Positions 50,385 through 62,840 of a stretch of 64,000 nucleotides of DNA are shown here, piece by piece. The translations under genes and the position numbers were made by a program. Positions within the stretch are counted from its first letter, which is position 1. The number at the start of each line of letters is the position of its first letter. The DNA is taken from NCBI RefSeq assembly GCF_040939455.1, contig NC_134108.1, forward strand, positions 19,745,501-19,809,500. The letters run 5' to 3'. Source of the DNA: Microcebus murinus (taxonomy: Eukaryota > Chordata > Mammalia > Primates > Cheirogaleidae). Under the pieces are notes generated by a model. That model made no database searches and had not been told where the DNA came from. It saw nothing but the letters and a program-made list of their open reading frames with translations.

Positions 50385-50905
50385 TTCGTTTTCATTATTT
50401 CATTTGATTCTCAGAAGAGTTCCATGTAGGAAAATGGAGCTACTTGCTATGGTTTGAATGTCTATGTCTCCCCAAAATTCATATTTGAAATCTTAACCCC
50501 GAAAGGGATGGTAGTAGGAAATGGGGACTCTGGGATGTGCTTAGGGCATGAGTGAGGAGCCTTCATGAATAGGACTGGTACCTTACAAAAGAGAACCTTC
50601 CACCATGTGGGGACACAGGGAGAAGACACTATCTATGAACCAGACAATGGGCCCTCACCAGACTCCAAATCTACCAGCACCCTGACCTTGGGAGCAATAC
50701 ATTTCTGTTACTTGTAAGCCACCCAGTTTATGGTATTGTGTTATAGTGGCCTGAATGGACTAAGACAGTACTTATTATTTCCATTTTACAGATGTGGAAA
50801 CTGAAGCGTGGGTAAGTCAGATAACTTTTTCAGGGCCACCCAGGTAGTCAGTGACAGAGCCAGCCCCTAAATCAAGGCATTCTCCTTCCAGCTCAGTGCC
50901 TTTCC
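50385..50905 (-). repeat. MIR SINE interrupted by an LTR
   Basis: The antisense MIR left part (about 50385-50444: 'ttcatttgattctcagaaga'-like) and right part (50768-50905: 'ccattttacagatgtggaaa', 'cagggccacccaggtagtca') are separated by the LTR at 50445-50767. Confidence 0.65.
50445..50767 (+). mobile_element. MaLR (MLT1-like) solo LTR inside a MIR
   Basis: Starts TGCTATGGTTTGAATGTCTA and ends TGGACTAAGACA. It includes 'aagagaaccttccaccatgt' and 'gaaccagacaatgggccctc'. The flanking 'ctact' (50440-50444) and 'gtact' (50768-50772) are a near-intact 5-bp target duplication. It is internally shortened compared with a full MLT1 LTR. Confidence 0.8.
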
Positions 50906-51754
50906 CATTACCATACCCCTCAGGAACAAAGCTCGCTTACGTCTTTAACCCAAATTATCACACATACGAGGAGCCACCCACCACTCCTTACCTGCCTCTA
51001 GTGCACCCTAAAATCCCACAGCCACCCACAATGCACAGTAGGATAACTACATTACAGATCTTGTGCCTCACATAAAAAAGGCTCATAATATTAGACTTTC
51101 AAGCCCGACTCACAAAGCAATAGCAAATGTCACAACCTATAAAGAAAATATGGAAAAACTCTGCTTTAAGCTTTTATTCCTTCCCTTGAGTTTTTCTTCT
51201 CTGTATAATTCATATGGGTAAAGTCAGATGTGATGCCAATTAATGTACTTATTAATACTTGATGGCCATCCTGGAGAGAACCACTGATGCTCCAGTCCTG
51301 CTGCTTCAGCGATGACCTATATATTAACAGACTGCTTACCCCAAACCCAAGCACATTTTTCTGCACCATATCGTGTTCTACAGGAAATAGATAACAGGCA
51401 ATTTTTTTCTATAAACCCTGTGAATCAATTTATTCAGCCAATGCTTACTGAGGGCTACTTTAGTGGAAAGTTAGCATTATATACTAAAATATTAGTCCTA
51501 GAGAATGATATATCAATGTTCATTTTGTCTGTTTTCAGAAAGCAGCTAGAGAAAAATATAGGGTGAGAAATGTTGCTTCATATTTTTTCCATAAACGAAG
51601 CCAGGAAAGTGACATTAGAGAGCAGAAAAAGCAGGACAGAAACCAATAAAAACAAAAACATGAGAATGTATCCTCAGTGCTCAGTATGGTGTTGGCAGAT
51701 AAAAGTAGTTCAATAAATATGTTTTAAATGAACACTGAATATATTAATATTTGG

Positions 51755-51970
51755 AGTCAACAGTCCTAAATTTAGACCCTGACACTGCTAATTGCTCATT
51801 TAAGTAATGGTGGGTAAATTGGTTGAGGTCTATGATTTACAAAGTCCTTAAACGTAAAATGCAGATAACAGAAAAGGTTTTTTTGAAGGTGAAATGAAAT
51901 AGCACAATGCTTACCAATGTACCAGCAATGTCATAGGAACTTACAACAGTAAGAATTAGTACATCATTAT
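51755..51970 (+). repeat. MIR SINE fragment
   Basis: A sense MIR: 'ttagaccctgacactgctaa', 'aaaatgcagataacagaaaa', 'gaaggtgaaatgaaatagca'. Confidence 0.55.
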
Positions 51971-51983
51971 TATTATTTAATCC

Positions 51984-52364
51984 TGTTATGGACTAAATTG
52001 CCCCCTTCAATTTATATGTTGAAGTCCTACCCATCCAGTATGTGACTAGGCTTGGAGACAGGGCCTTTAAAGAGGTGATTAAGATAAAACGAGGTCATTA
52101 GGGAAGGCTCTAATTCAGTATGACTGGTGTCCTTATAAGAAGAGGAAATTGGGACACAGATATGCGCCAAAGGAAGACCATGTGAGGACACAGAGAAAAG
52201 ACAACCATCTACAAGACAAGGAGAGGAGACTCAGAAGAAACCAACCCTGCCGACACCTTGATCTTGGACATCTAGCCTCCAGAATTGTACGCAAATACAT
52301 TTCTGTTGTTTAAGTCACCCAGGCTATTTGTACTTCATTATGGCGGCCCAAGAAAACCAATACA
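51984..52364 (+). mobile_element. MLT1-type solo LTR
   Basis: Starts TGTTATGGACTAAATTGCCC and ends AAAACCAATACA. It carries 'ttaaagaggtgattaagata', 'tatgactggtgtccttataa', 'gaagaccatgtgaggacaca' and 'ctagcctccagaattgtacg' in MLT1 order. The flanking 'aatcc' and 'catcc' resemble a target duplication. It is the best preserved of the three LTRs here. Confidence 0.85.
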
Positions 52365-52989
52365 CATCCCTACAAATTTTACTCTAAAATGTATTCCATA
52401 ATTTATTTCTCCTAGTATCTTATTCCTGCTTAGTCCTCAGAATTAAGTATGAAATGTCTGTCCAAAGATTATAACAATAAATAATATTTTAAAAGCCTGC
52501 AGTTTTGGATCCTGATAAATCGACAGGCAGACTATGACAGACCAGAATAAAGTGTCATATTCTGGAACACAGAATCAACGTGAACTTTTACAAAGCATTG
52601 TTTCTAGTGAGGATATAACAATGAGATGAGACCTGATCCAGCTCAATATTCAGAAACCCAATCAGTATTATTCATATAACCCATCTAATATATAACTCGC
52701 AAAGGTAAGGAAGTACAGACTATTAAATAAAACGCCTAATAAGACCAAATTACTGATAAAGAACATCCTTCAACAGCAGTCTGGATCTTAGGCAACCTGC
52801 TAAGTGATGGCAATTGTGATAAAAAATAAATAAATAAAATAACAGCAACCTTAGAAAAGTCCAAAAACAGGCATCAAGAAATTTAGAAAGCAGGGCTGAA
52901 CATCCAACTCATGCTATTCCTTGACCCCACCCACAAACAGAGGTATTTTGAGTAGGTTTAAGACTCAAAGGATAAATGGAACATGAAAA

Positions 52990-55515
52990 CATCATTTTTA
53001 TGTCAGAATCCCAAATTGTGTTAGTACCTCCATTACCCTTCCTTCTCCACAGCCACCATTTTGACTTCTGGCTCTCCCTCCTATTCCTGGTGATTTCAAT
53101 ATCCATGTAGACGATCCTTCCATGACCCTGGAGGGCCCTGACAGACTCTCCTCTAAGGACCTTGCCCTCCACCCTACTTGTGCAATGCATTTTCACAAAA
53201 AGAAAAACCACTGGATATTGCCATTAACATAAACACACCCCTCCATAAACTCAATTTCCAGCAGCCCGTCTTTAACCACCCCTTGCATTATTTACACTTC
53301 ATAACCCACCAGGCTCCCAACACCAACAGTTAGTCCCACTGGATTGTCTGAGTCACAGACTTCTAACACCATTTTATTGTCCGTCATCCCTCTCTGTACT
53401 CTCACACTTCCCCTGACCCAGCAATAATTCCACGTCCCATAGCTACTACAGCTCCCTTGTGTTAGATAATCCTACCTCCCTTGCCCCTCTCTTCCTCCAT
53501 CACATTTGCTTGACTAAATTCAACTCTCTAATTAAGGCTTTACCTTCACTAAAGCAACTGAACACGGATGAAGAAAAACATCCACATTGGCTGTTCTCAC
53601 TGTGAATTCATGAACACTGACCTCAAGTAGACCCTTACCGTCGCTCTTTAGTTTTGTTATAAATCCCTAGTTTATTAACTTAGCTAGTTCTAGACTCTGT
53701 TTAGCTCTTCTCTCCTCAAACCTCCACATTTGTTCCTTCTTCTCATATTCAGTTGACGATCTTGCTTCTTATTTCATTGAGAAAACACAAGCAATAAATA
53801 GAGAACACCTACATGTTTCTACACCCAAATCCATGAACCTACTCTTATTTGTACCCATATAGTCCACGGTCCCTCCCGTGAAAATGGATGAACTCTTTGC
53901 TCTCCTCCCTGAGACCAACTGCTTCACCTATGCACTGGATCCCACTCTGCTGATGTCCCATACAGAGCTCTCTCTCCTGCATCAGTGACTTTTCCTACTT
54001 TACAGAATCATTCCCACCAGCACAGGACATATTGAATTATTCCCCATCTTTATAAAACCACTGATTAACCCCACATTCTCCCCTCCAGCTATTGCCTCAT
54101 TTCTCCATTAACTTTGTTGTTAAAAATCCTTGAAATGGTTTATATACTTCTGCTTATAGTCTCTTTTGAATCTATTCCAATCAGGCTACCAGCTCTCTCA
54201 GGCTACTGAAGCAACTCTTGTTCAATGTCAACAAGACTGTCTCTAGATGGTTAATTTTCTGCCCTCATCTTATCTAACGTCTCAGCAATATGTGATCCTT
54301 GTGACCATGCCCTCCTTCATAAAATTCTTTCTTTCTTTGGTATCCCAGGCTCTGTTCTCTCTTGGTTCTTCTACCCTTCTGGATCTGCCTTCTCAGTCTT
54401 CCTCATCTTCCCAGTCTCTAAAGCTGAGGCTCCTTAGGGCTCATTTCTTGGCATTCCTTTTTCTAACTATAACCACTACCAGCTAGGTGATCTCATCCAA
54501 TCCCATGGCTGATATGTAGGCTGATGATTTTGATTTCTAGTCCTGACCTTTTCCCTAACTTCACATTTGTAGATCTAACTGCCTGATATATATCTACAGC
54601 TTAACATGTCAAAAACTAAACCCTTGGATTTTCTCCCCAAACTGCACCTCCAGCTGTTTCCTCCACCTCTCTAAATGCTACTTCCATTTTCCATTTGGGT
54701 GGTCTGAAAACATTTGCCTACTGCAGTGCTTGATTTTTTCTCTCACATGCGGCGGCGCATCCAAACCCATCAGCAAATCCTGTTGAGTCTCTCCAAATAT
54801 ATTCAGAAACCAGTTACTCCTCATTATCTCCACTGCTATCCCCTTGTCCAAGTCACCAGCCTCCCCGTTGGACTACTGAAGCATTCCTGAACTCCTCTCT
54901 GCATTCTGCTCCTCACAATTGAATCTGCAATTGTGATACAATAAGCCAGATACCAAATTTTCCATGGTGTCCCATCTCAATGAGTAAAAGCCAAGGCCCT
55001 TACAAAAAACTTTCAAGAACCTCTGTGCTCTGAACCCCTTCCTCCCACCTGCCACTCCAGCCTCATCTCCTGTCTCTCTATTTGGCTAAACTGCTTCAAC
55101 GACACTGGCCTCCATGCTATTCCTCAAATATGCCCCAGTCAGCCTCTGCAGCCTTTGTGCTTTCTGTCCCCTTTCCATAAAGTTTCTACCCCCGGGAGGG
55201 GTGACTAAGTGCTTCAGTAACCTCACCTGCTTCAGGTCTCTGATGAAACATCATCCCATTTGTGACACTTTCCTGACCTTCTCCATGTAAAGTAGCAACT
55301 CTGCTGATGCTCTCCCATCCCCCTTGCTTTACTCTTTCCGCAGCACTCTTTACTGCGGGACAGAGCATGTACTTACTGCCTGCTTGTTTAGTGTCCGTCT
55401 CATACTACTGAGATTCAGTACTGAGATTTGGTTTTGTTCAGTACTGATTCACCAGTGACTGGAATAGTGCTGGTTCATATTAGGCATTCAGTAAACACTT
55501 GCTGAATAAATGAAC
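52990..55515 (+). mobile_element. Long decayed L2 LINE (endonuclease to 3' UTR)
   Basis: An L2 non-LTR retrotransposon of about 2.5 kb, antisense to utrophin. At 53089-53115 the translation is GDFNIHVDD, the endonuclease GDFN box. At 54520-54528 'gctgatgat' encodes ADD of the reverse transcriptase YADD box, with a stop immediately upstream. Further on, 'atcagcaaatcctgttgagt', 'ggcccttacaaaaaactttc' and 'cttcaggtctctgatgaaac' follow the L2 C-terminal and 3' order. It ends 'taggcattcagtaaacactt'. Stops and frameshifts occur throughout, so it is inactive. Most L2 remnants are shorter than this. Confidence 0.75.
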
Positions 55516-56644
55516 CAATGTTATTGCCAGCATCATCATCAAGTGTTATCTTTATTACCTAAATGCCTGGGTCTAAAGGATTGAAGTAGAACAACTGCAC
55601 GTGGTGTTCTAAGAGCAAAACACAACCGAAAGCCAGGTAACCTTGCTGGGATGGGAAACAAAAAGTAGATGAGACCAACTGTTAAGGCTGAGATGCACTT
55701 TATGTGCTAAGGCCAGAATAGGAAAATCATTTCAAGATTTGGGTTTTAGTCAAACCTAGTAGCACTTAGTCAGTCAGCCTTCATTCCTTACAGAGCACCT
55801 CTATCAGAAGAGCTTTGTATTATTCTATTTTATTACTAATACCATAACCCACAAAAAGGGAATACTCTATGAATAATTAACAGAAAGTTGAGAAAAATAA
55901 GGAGAAAGTATGATTTTCTTAAATCAGTAATTTTAAATCTCCTCTTGTTATTATTTTGCATATCATAGAAAATAGTGTTTTCCTTTTTCTTATCTTAAAG
56001 CTATTTGTCTATGACATTCTCTTTTCCAGTAGAAAGAGAAAATACACCCAAATGGTAATTTTAATAACCTAGTCACACAAGGGTTCGAGATAAAATGAAT
56101 TTCAAGGTCTTATCATTTTGTATTAAAGCAACTTATTACATAGATGACATGTTCCTTTAGAAGATGCGTAGGTTAGTGATTGTCATTTTTTAAATGGAAA
56201 TTGAATTCTAAGTCATATTAAAATGTTCAGATCTAGAATGAGAACTTGCATTGTATGTGAAGAGTAAAAAACACACTAAAACAAGATGAAACACAATATA
56301 CAAGAAAATGGGCATGATGGATTATAAATAAATTAATTAAAAGTGAGCAAGGCAAAAATGTAAATAATATAAGAATCTAAAGAATTAATGTGTCATTTGA
56401 TAACATTTCAGCATATCTGTTTGCCAATCAAAGTACATATTTGCATAGAGACAGAAATTTGAGCAGAATAAAAATGTAATTCAAAGAAAGGGCTAAGTTC
56501 AGAAAATTAAACATATAAAATGATCTTAAATACTATGGTCTTTATTTGCTTTAAGACTTTGTTTTTTTTTACTACCAAAAGTCCTTACTTTTTTTCACTT
56601 TCATTTAATAAAACAAGATATGTTGTAATTCCTTATGACCCTAA

Positions 56645-56705
56645 GGAATTTTAAATTTAAATTTAAGATTAAATTTATATTTAAGATTTTAAATTTAAGA
56701 TTAAG
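56645..56705. repeat. AT-rich TTTAAA-like low-complexity repeat
   Basis: Repeated 'aaatttaa' and 'ttaagatt' units in an irregular tandem order. Confidence 0.8.
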
Positions 56706-57049
56706 TCAACTTATAGTTAAAAATTGTTCCCAATATAATATATTAATATTCTAAATCTATTAGAAAGTTCAACTTCATGATAAGCTAAAAGTAATATGCT
56801 TTAGATGCCTGTAATGTTTGAAAAAATTGGGTTAAATATGAAGACACAACGTAATTTGAAACAAATGAAAGTAATGCATACAATTTAAATGAAATGCCTA
56901 AATACTGACAATTAAAGGAGGTTGAAGGGTTGTGATAATCAGTTCAACTTTGAAATTTATTTAGAATTTTATTTCAAGTGTTTACTTGACCAAAATTAAA
57001 AAAATAAAAAAGATATACCCCCCTACCCCCCTATAGGTGGTCAACTTAC

Positions 57050-57206
57050 TTTACAATGGTCATATTGGAGCTGTAAGGCTGGAACATCTCCTCCAACCGG
57101 CATTTGTTTTTTAAGCTCTTCATCTTTCATATTCAGCCATTTGATCAGTTCTTCTAAAGACATCAGCAACCTGTTCCACTTCTCAGCACTGGCCTCCAAA
57201 TGGGCC
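57050..57206 (-). CDS. UTRN: Utrophin exon (equivalent of dystrophin exon 57), spectrin repeat helix A
   Basis: This is the most upstream utrophin exon in the window, 157 nt, the same length as dystrophin exon 57. One base completes a codon begun in the preceding exon, then 52 codons follow, starting [20 protein letters not shown] and ending QLQYDHCK. The Trp in KWNRLL and the Trp-Leu pair in IKWLNMK are the usual core residues of helix A in a spectrin-type triple-helical repeat. This is the second-last repeat of the rod (numbered about 21 of 22 in utrophin). The rod is a flexible cytoplasmic spacer between the N-terminal actin-binding domain and the membrane-binding end. The minus-strand acceptor reads CTCTCAACAG and the donor is a consensus GTAAGT. 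The exon ends on a complete codon, so the next exon begins in phase 0. The exon upstream of it (173 nt in dystrophin) was not seen in the remaining 6.8 kb. Confidence 0.97.
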
Positions 57207-60200
57207 CTGTTGAGAGATAACTAACCACATTTAGAAGTTCGAATTGCATTCACAAAATTATATACTTTTCTTTAGCCTAGTACTCCTGTATGACCAACTA
57301 ATGTTCACTTCCAAAAAAGACACTGAATCTTTGTAAAAAAAAAAAATGTCCTGTAATAAGTAGTTATTTTGAATAAGCTAAAATATTCAGCGGATATGTT
57401 GGTAATAATATCTATCAAAATTTAAAAAGTATACTTACATATCACAAAGGCATAAATATGAAGGTTTCAAGAAGGATGCCCATGATAAAATGTAAAATTA
57501 TAAAACAAGTTTTAGTAGTTTATGTACAGTATAGATGCACATGTAAATATATTTTTTCTCATTTCATCTATGTAGATGAGGAAAGACGGAGAGAGAAGAA
57601 AAGAACCACTAAGATTACAGTTAAACACCTAATTTTTATATACTTTTGCACTGCTTGAGGATTTACAACAGGCCTATATTATTTTTCATACCAAAAAACA
57701 AGTTAGTTAATTTTTTAGGAAAGGAAATTACTGGTGTCTTAATTTCTCTTGTAACCAAATAAATTACTAAGAGCAGAACATTACCAAAATTTATCTCAAA
57801 AAGTTGGAAAACAATAAGGCACTGCTTGGACAGTATACTGTTTGGCTCAAGGTTCACTGGCATCCAGTGACAAATGGTCATTGTGAACAGAGAAAAATGG
57901 GCTAAAGTCATTGATTGCAGTACTTCATACTCTCATTTAAAGGTGAGGTCTTTGTTTCAATAATAATTTCTGTTTTCAGCACAGAAACACGCCTTTAGGT
58001 TCTTAGATTATGAACTTCATAATCAGGGACTATGCTTAGGAAATTCATTTTTATGTGGTTAAGTTTCCAATAAGAGCAAAATCTCTTGAGAATACAAGTG
58101 TAAATCAAAGCACATATTCCTCCTTGCTCTTGTTAGGGCTCTAGCTAAAGCCCACTATCTAGCCTCAAGCCCGCTGGTGGTTGGGATTTAAAAACATGGA
58201 TCAGAGACTCAAGGAGTCAGACTTTACTCAGTGCTGCATCATCCCCGCTATAGCTAATTCAAACAAATAGTCCCTCCCTATCACATTAGGTGATATTCCT
58301 AGCAACAAATATTCAACAGTATCGTAAGTCCTTGTTAGAAAACTCATAATGTGTTCACAAGAACAACTATTATATAGATCTCTAATCTCTAGTTTATCTA
58401 GAATTCATAAAATAATAACCATAGTCTATCAACCAATATGCTTAGCTTTAAAAAAAACTGGAGTTCACATATCTTTTAAGATATCATGAACCAGCATTTA
58501 CAAACAATCACATACAAAACTAAAATTCTATGTCTTATTCATAAAAGCTAGGTATGAAATAATAACAAATAATTTATAAAAACAGGAAAGTTTAAAGCAT
58601 TATATAACTCTCTGAGAATTATATGATAAAAAATTTATTTTATTTGCTTGCATTACTATCACTTCTGTTTATTCCACAGGTGCTATGATTGACCTCACTT
58701 TACAAAATTGTTTTAACAAAGTCCTGATTCTGCTTGAGCTCTGGCTCTCCTGCATTCATATTGATTAACTTTAGGCCAAATATGTAATTACCTTTCACTT
58801 ATAAACAATAATTTCACTAGTCACAGAGCAGAATTAAATAATTTCAATTATATTAACTGGAAACTCTCTTCAGTAATAGCCATTTTGAAACAAGTACATT
58901 TGACTAAGCTGTTGAGATTTCTTTCAAATATTTTTTAATGCAAAAGATGCTTAGAAACCAGATGTCCTCAGTCAATCAAGTGCTTAAGTGGCTCTGTATG
59001 CAAAACATGTACACACATAATATGACCTCTTATTTCAGATGATTTGATCCTGCACATTCAATGTATGTAGTTTAACTCATCAATCAATAACTAAATCACA
59101 TGTTATAATCCTTTGAAATTCAGTCGCAAACACTTATTTTATTGAAGAGCACACAAATGTCTCTGCCAACACAATTAACTCTTTTGAATGCACAGAAATA
59201 ATGAAACCGATCACTGAAACTTATGGCATTCAGCATTTGAAGAACTATCTATAAAAATGAAGACAATACTTTTTAAAAAGAGATGCTGAAGTGGTCTTGA
59301 AATAAAAAAGAAAACATGGGTGTACGGGATTCTTTGCATCTTTGTTTTTCCATAGTAAAAAGTGAGCTGATCTGGCAGAACCTCTGCCTGGCCAATCTGT
59401 ACTGGTTATTCTCCAATAGAGTATAACTATGTGTTTAGTGGATTACTACCACATGCCCACCTACATGCATGCTTCTGTAGTAGCTTCAGAGTTCTAGTCT
59501 CGTTTTGATGCTTTCATCTTGAAAGATGAAAGCTTTTTCTTGGGCAGTAGGTTGAATGCTTTGTAAGAAGAAACTTCCAATTTCTGAATGGCTTACCTGT
59601 ACTTTCTCAATTTTCCTATAAACATTTAAAAAACTTAAATTTCTCCAAGATGACCAATAACCAGTCATCAATCACGTTTTCAGAGTCTTTACTAAAAACA
59701 TTTCTTTATCTAACACATCTCTTTGGCTACTCGCACTTTTAGATAACTGGATTCTAACTTTATAACTGCTGTTCACTCTTTTGACACTTGATGTGTACAA
59801 AGCCATAAATACTTTCACTGACTGTATTATCAAAAGAGGATGGTATCTACTACGGAATATGCTGTATACAAGTTATCCCTTTCTAAAGTAAATTATTTTT
59901 GACAACTCTCTAAACATTTTTAAGTGACCAATTATATTTTTAAATGTAATGCAAAAACTTGTTAGAGGTAAAGATCCGTAAAAATGTACCTCATCATTTA
60001 AGTAGAGTAGAAAAGAAACTATGGAGAAAACTATGAACTGATGTCTTGTTTTAAATCATCAAAAGCCTCCACCTTCCAAAGAAGCTATGTCTTCCAACAG
60101 TTATTAGTTCTTTTCCCAGTGTGTAGATATGAAAGAAAATTGTATGAGTGAGTGGGGAGGGGCATTTGTTAAAATAAAATGCAGTTTTTCATTTATTTAA

Positions 60201-60892
60201 TGCAAACAAGCACTTATGGAGCACCCCTGTGACAGCAGGCACTGACTGCTTCAGAAATTGAAAGTCACACCGTCAACAGTTCCAGGGTCAAGTTAGGAGA
60301 AAGATAAATTGATCAAATGTGCTCTAAGATAGGAAACCTGACAATGGCTCTATGAGGAAACTGTGGCTCTGAGAAGGAGGAAGCTTGCTGAGGAAGCCAC
60401 GGTGAAAATTTGGAATCCAACCCAAAGTCCAAGCTCTTTCTACTCCATTGCCTTCATCATGGGCAGCATTGAAGAGGGCAGACAGAAACTGCCCAGACGT
60501 ACGGTACTTAGAGACAAGGAAAGATACAATTGGAAATTAAGTCTACCAAATAATATAATGACCCAAAGTAAGAGGTGGCAAAGATTTACTATTCCCTATT
60601 GTGTAGGAACTGCACAGAATTAAAAGTCCAATTTGGCATTCTTACTATGAGTGCAAGTTCTTTTTGGTTTATGGTAAAATCCACAAATTATAAATTGGGT
60701 TATAATGTAAAAAAAAATACCTTAGTTAGTATAAGAATAACAGATAACATTAAAAGGGGATTATTCCTGTTCCCAGAAAAGGAATTAAGACCTATTAGGA
60801 GAAAATAGTCAAATCCTCAAAATTCAGTCTGACTGGGTTAAAAAGAACACCAAAGTTGTACTTCCAAAACAGTAGCCAGCAGCAACATCTAG

Positions 60893-61071
60893 GCTATTTA
60901 AATTTAAATTTAAGATAATTAAAATTAATAAAGTTTGAAATTCAGTTCATCAGTTGCACTGGCCACATTTCAAGTATAGAATAGGCCATATAAAGCCAGT
61001 GCCCACTACACTGACAAGCGCAGATATAGATCATTTCTGTCATTGTAGAATGTTCTATTGGAAAGTGCTAC
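60893..61071 (-). mobile_element. MER5A-like hAT element, antisense
   Basis: 'ggctatttaaatttaaattt', 'gaaattcagttcatcagttg', 'cactggccacatttcaagta' and 'gaatgttctattggaaagtg' follow MER5A in reverse, including the terminal 'ttctattgg' region. Confidence 0.75.
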
Positions 61072-61814
61072 ACCAGAGGAAAAAAGAGAAAGGAGAGAAG
61101 TAGAATCTTCCTCTATTAGATGTGGGAAAAGGAAATTTTAGTAGTTTTACAAGATGTTTAGCAAAACCAACTAACTAAGGCTAAAAGTGCTATCAATGAC
61201 ATTGTAAAATGTGATAACATTAGATGTACATGATTATATTAGAGGTTAATCTTCTCTAAAACGCTTTTAAAAAGGTGCCCTGAATTTTTAAGAGGCTCAT
61301 AAAAGAAAGGGAAGATAGAATTTTATCTTTGAACTCTGTTTTCATTAGATTTGACAATTTCACTGGCCTTTGAAACTATATGTTAATAAGGATCTATATT
61401 AAACATCATTAAGCTGATAAGTGGATATTTAATTAACATAATCTTAAATTAAATAAGTTTAATATAAAAATTTAAACCATATCATCCACACTACAGAACT
61501 TATTAGTGTATTTCCAATTCACACTTTTTCATCGAATAAAAAGTTATCATCAAAGTTCCTAAGAGACTATCTTCTAGCTGAAGTTTCAAATTGTTAGCTG
61601 TCTTCTCTTATGTTGATCTAAGTGGAATTGTGAAATTTATAATTCAATGTATTATTTTTAGATTGCTAAAGAATATTTGGCATGTCCAATTTCAGTATTT
61701 AACAAGTTTAATCATGGTCATTCAAAAAGACTGCAAAAAAGTATTTAAGATATTAATCCGAGGTATTGAGCTGCATATTATTACACTGTTCCAATGACCA
61801 CACTACAGTCAAAG

Positions 61815-61880
61815 GAGGTGATGCCTGTAAAGCACTTAGGGTAGATCTAGCATATAAATATTCAACAAATATTAGCTGTT
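61815..61880 (+). repeat. MIR SINE 3' fragment
   Basis: 'gcctgtaaagcacttagggt' and 'attcaacaaatattagctgt' are the MIR right end. Confidence 0.55.
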
Positions 61881-62527
61881 ATTATGATCTTGGCAGACAT
61901 TCTCTCTCTCCTAAAAATGATGATAAATTAGAGCAAACGCTTCCTGCCATGACAACTTTATGACACAGAAAACTTTACATCAACTTTAGTACAATTAAAG
62001 CACAGTGTGAGATACAGAATCCACAAATATTATATACTCCAAGTAGCACAAGAGGCATCAATCAGATGGCCTCATTCTCAGAAAATAATGAAGCAAGGCC
62101 ACCTGCAAAGACAGAGGTTTGGGAGCTAAAGAGGAACTGAAGTCTTTTAAAACAGGCATGGTGGTGAATATATGATTGATAGGAAACCATTCAAAATCAC
62201 AATACCAATAATAAGCAGAAAGTGTCTAATTACAATGGAAGAAATGTTATTATTTTTTACATTCTGGTGCAACACTAGGCACCCCAAGATTAAGAGCAGG
62301 GGATAGAGAGGGTGTGGTCATCAGAGTGTCATCAGAATGGAAAAAAGACAGAGGAAGTACAAGGGGGAAAGGAAATTCAAGGTCCTGACATTACTGAAAT
62401 ATCTTACGATGGGCTTCCAGCTAGGCAGAAGGGGTTGGAGGGGTGGAGTCTGAAAAATAACTAAAGATTGGAAGAAAGATGGTCATGTTCAGGAAGAAGA
62501 AGGAAAAATAAAATAAAATAAAAAACT

Positions 62528-62840
<313 letters not shown>

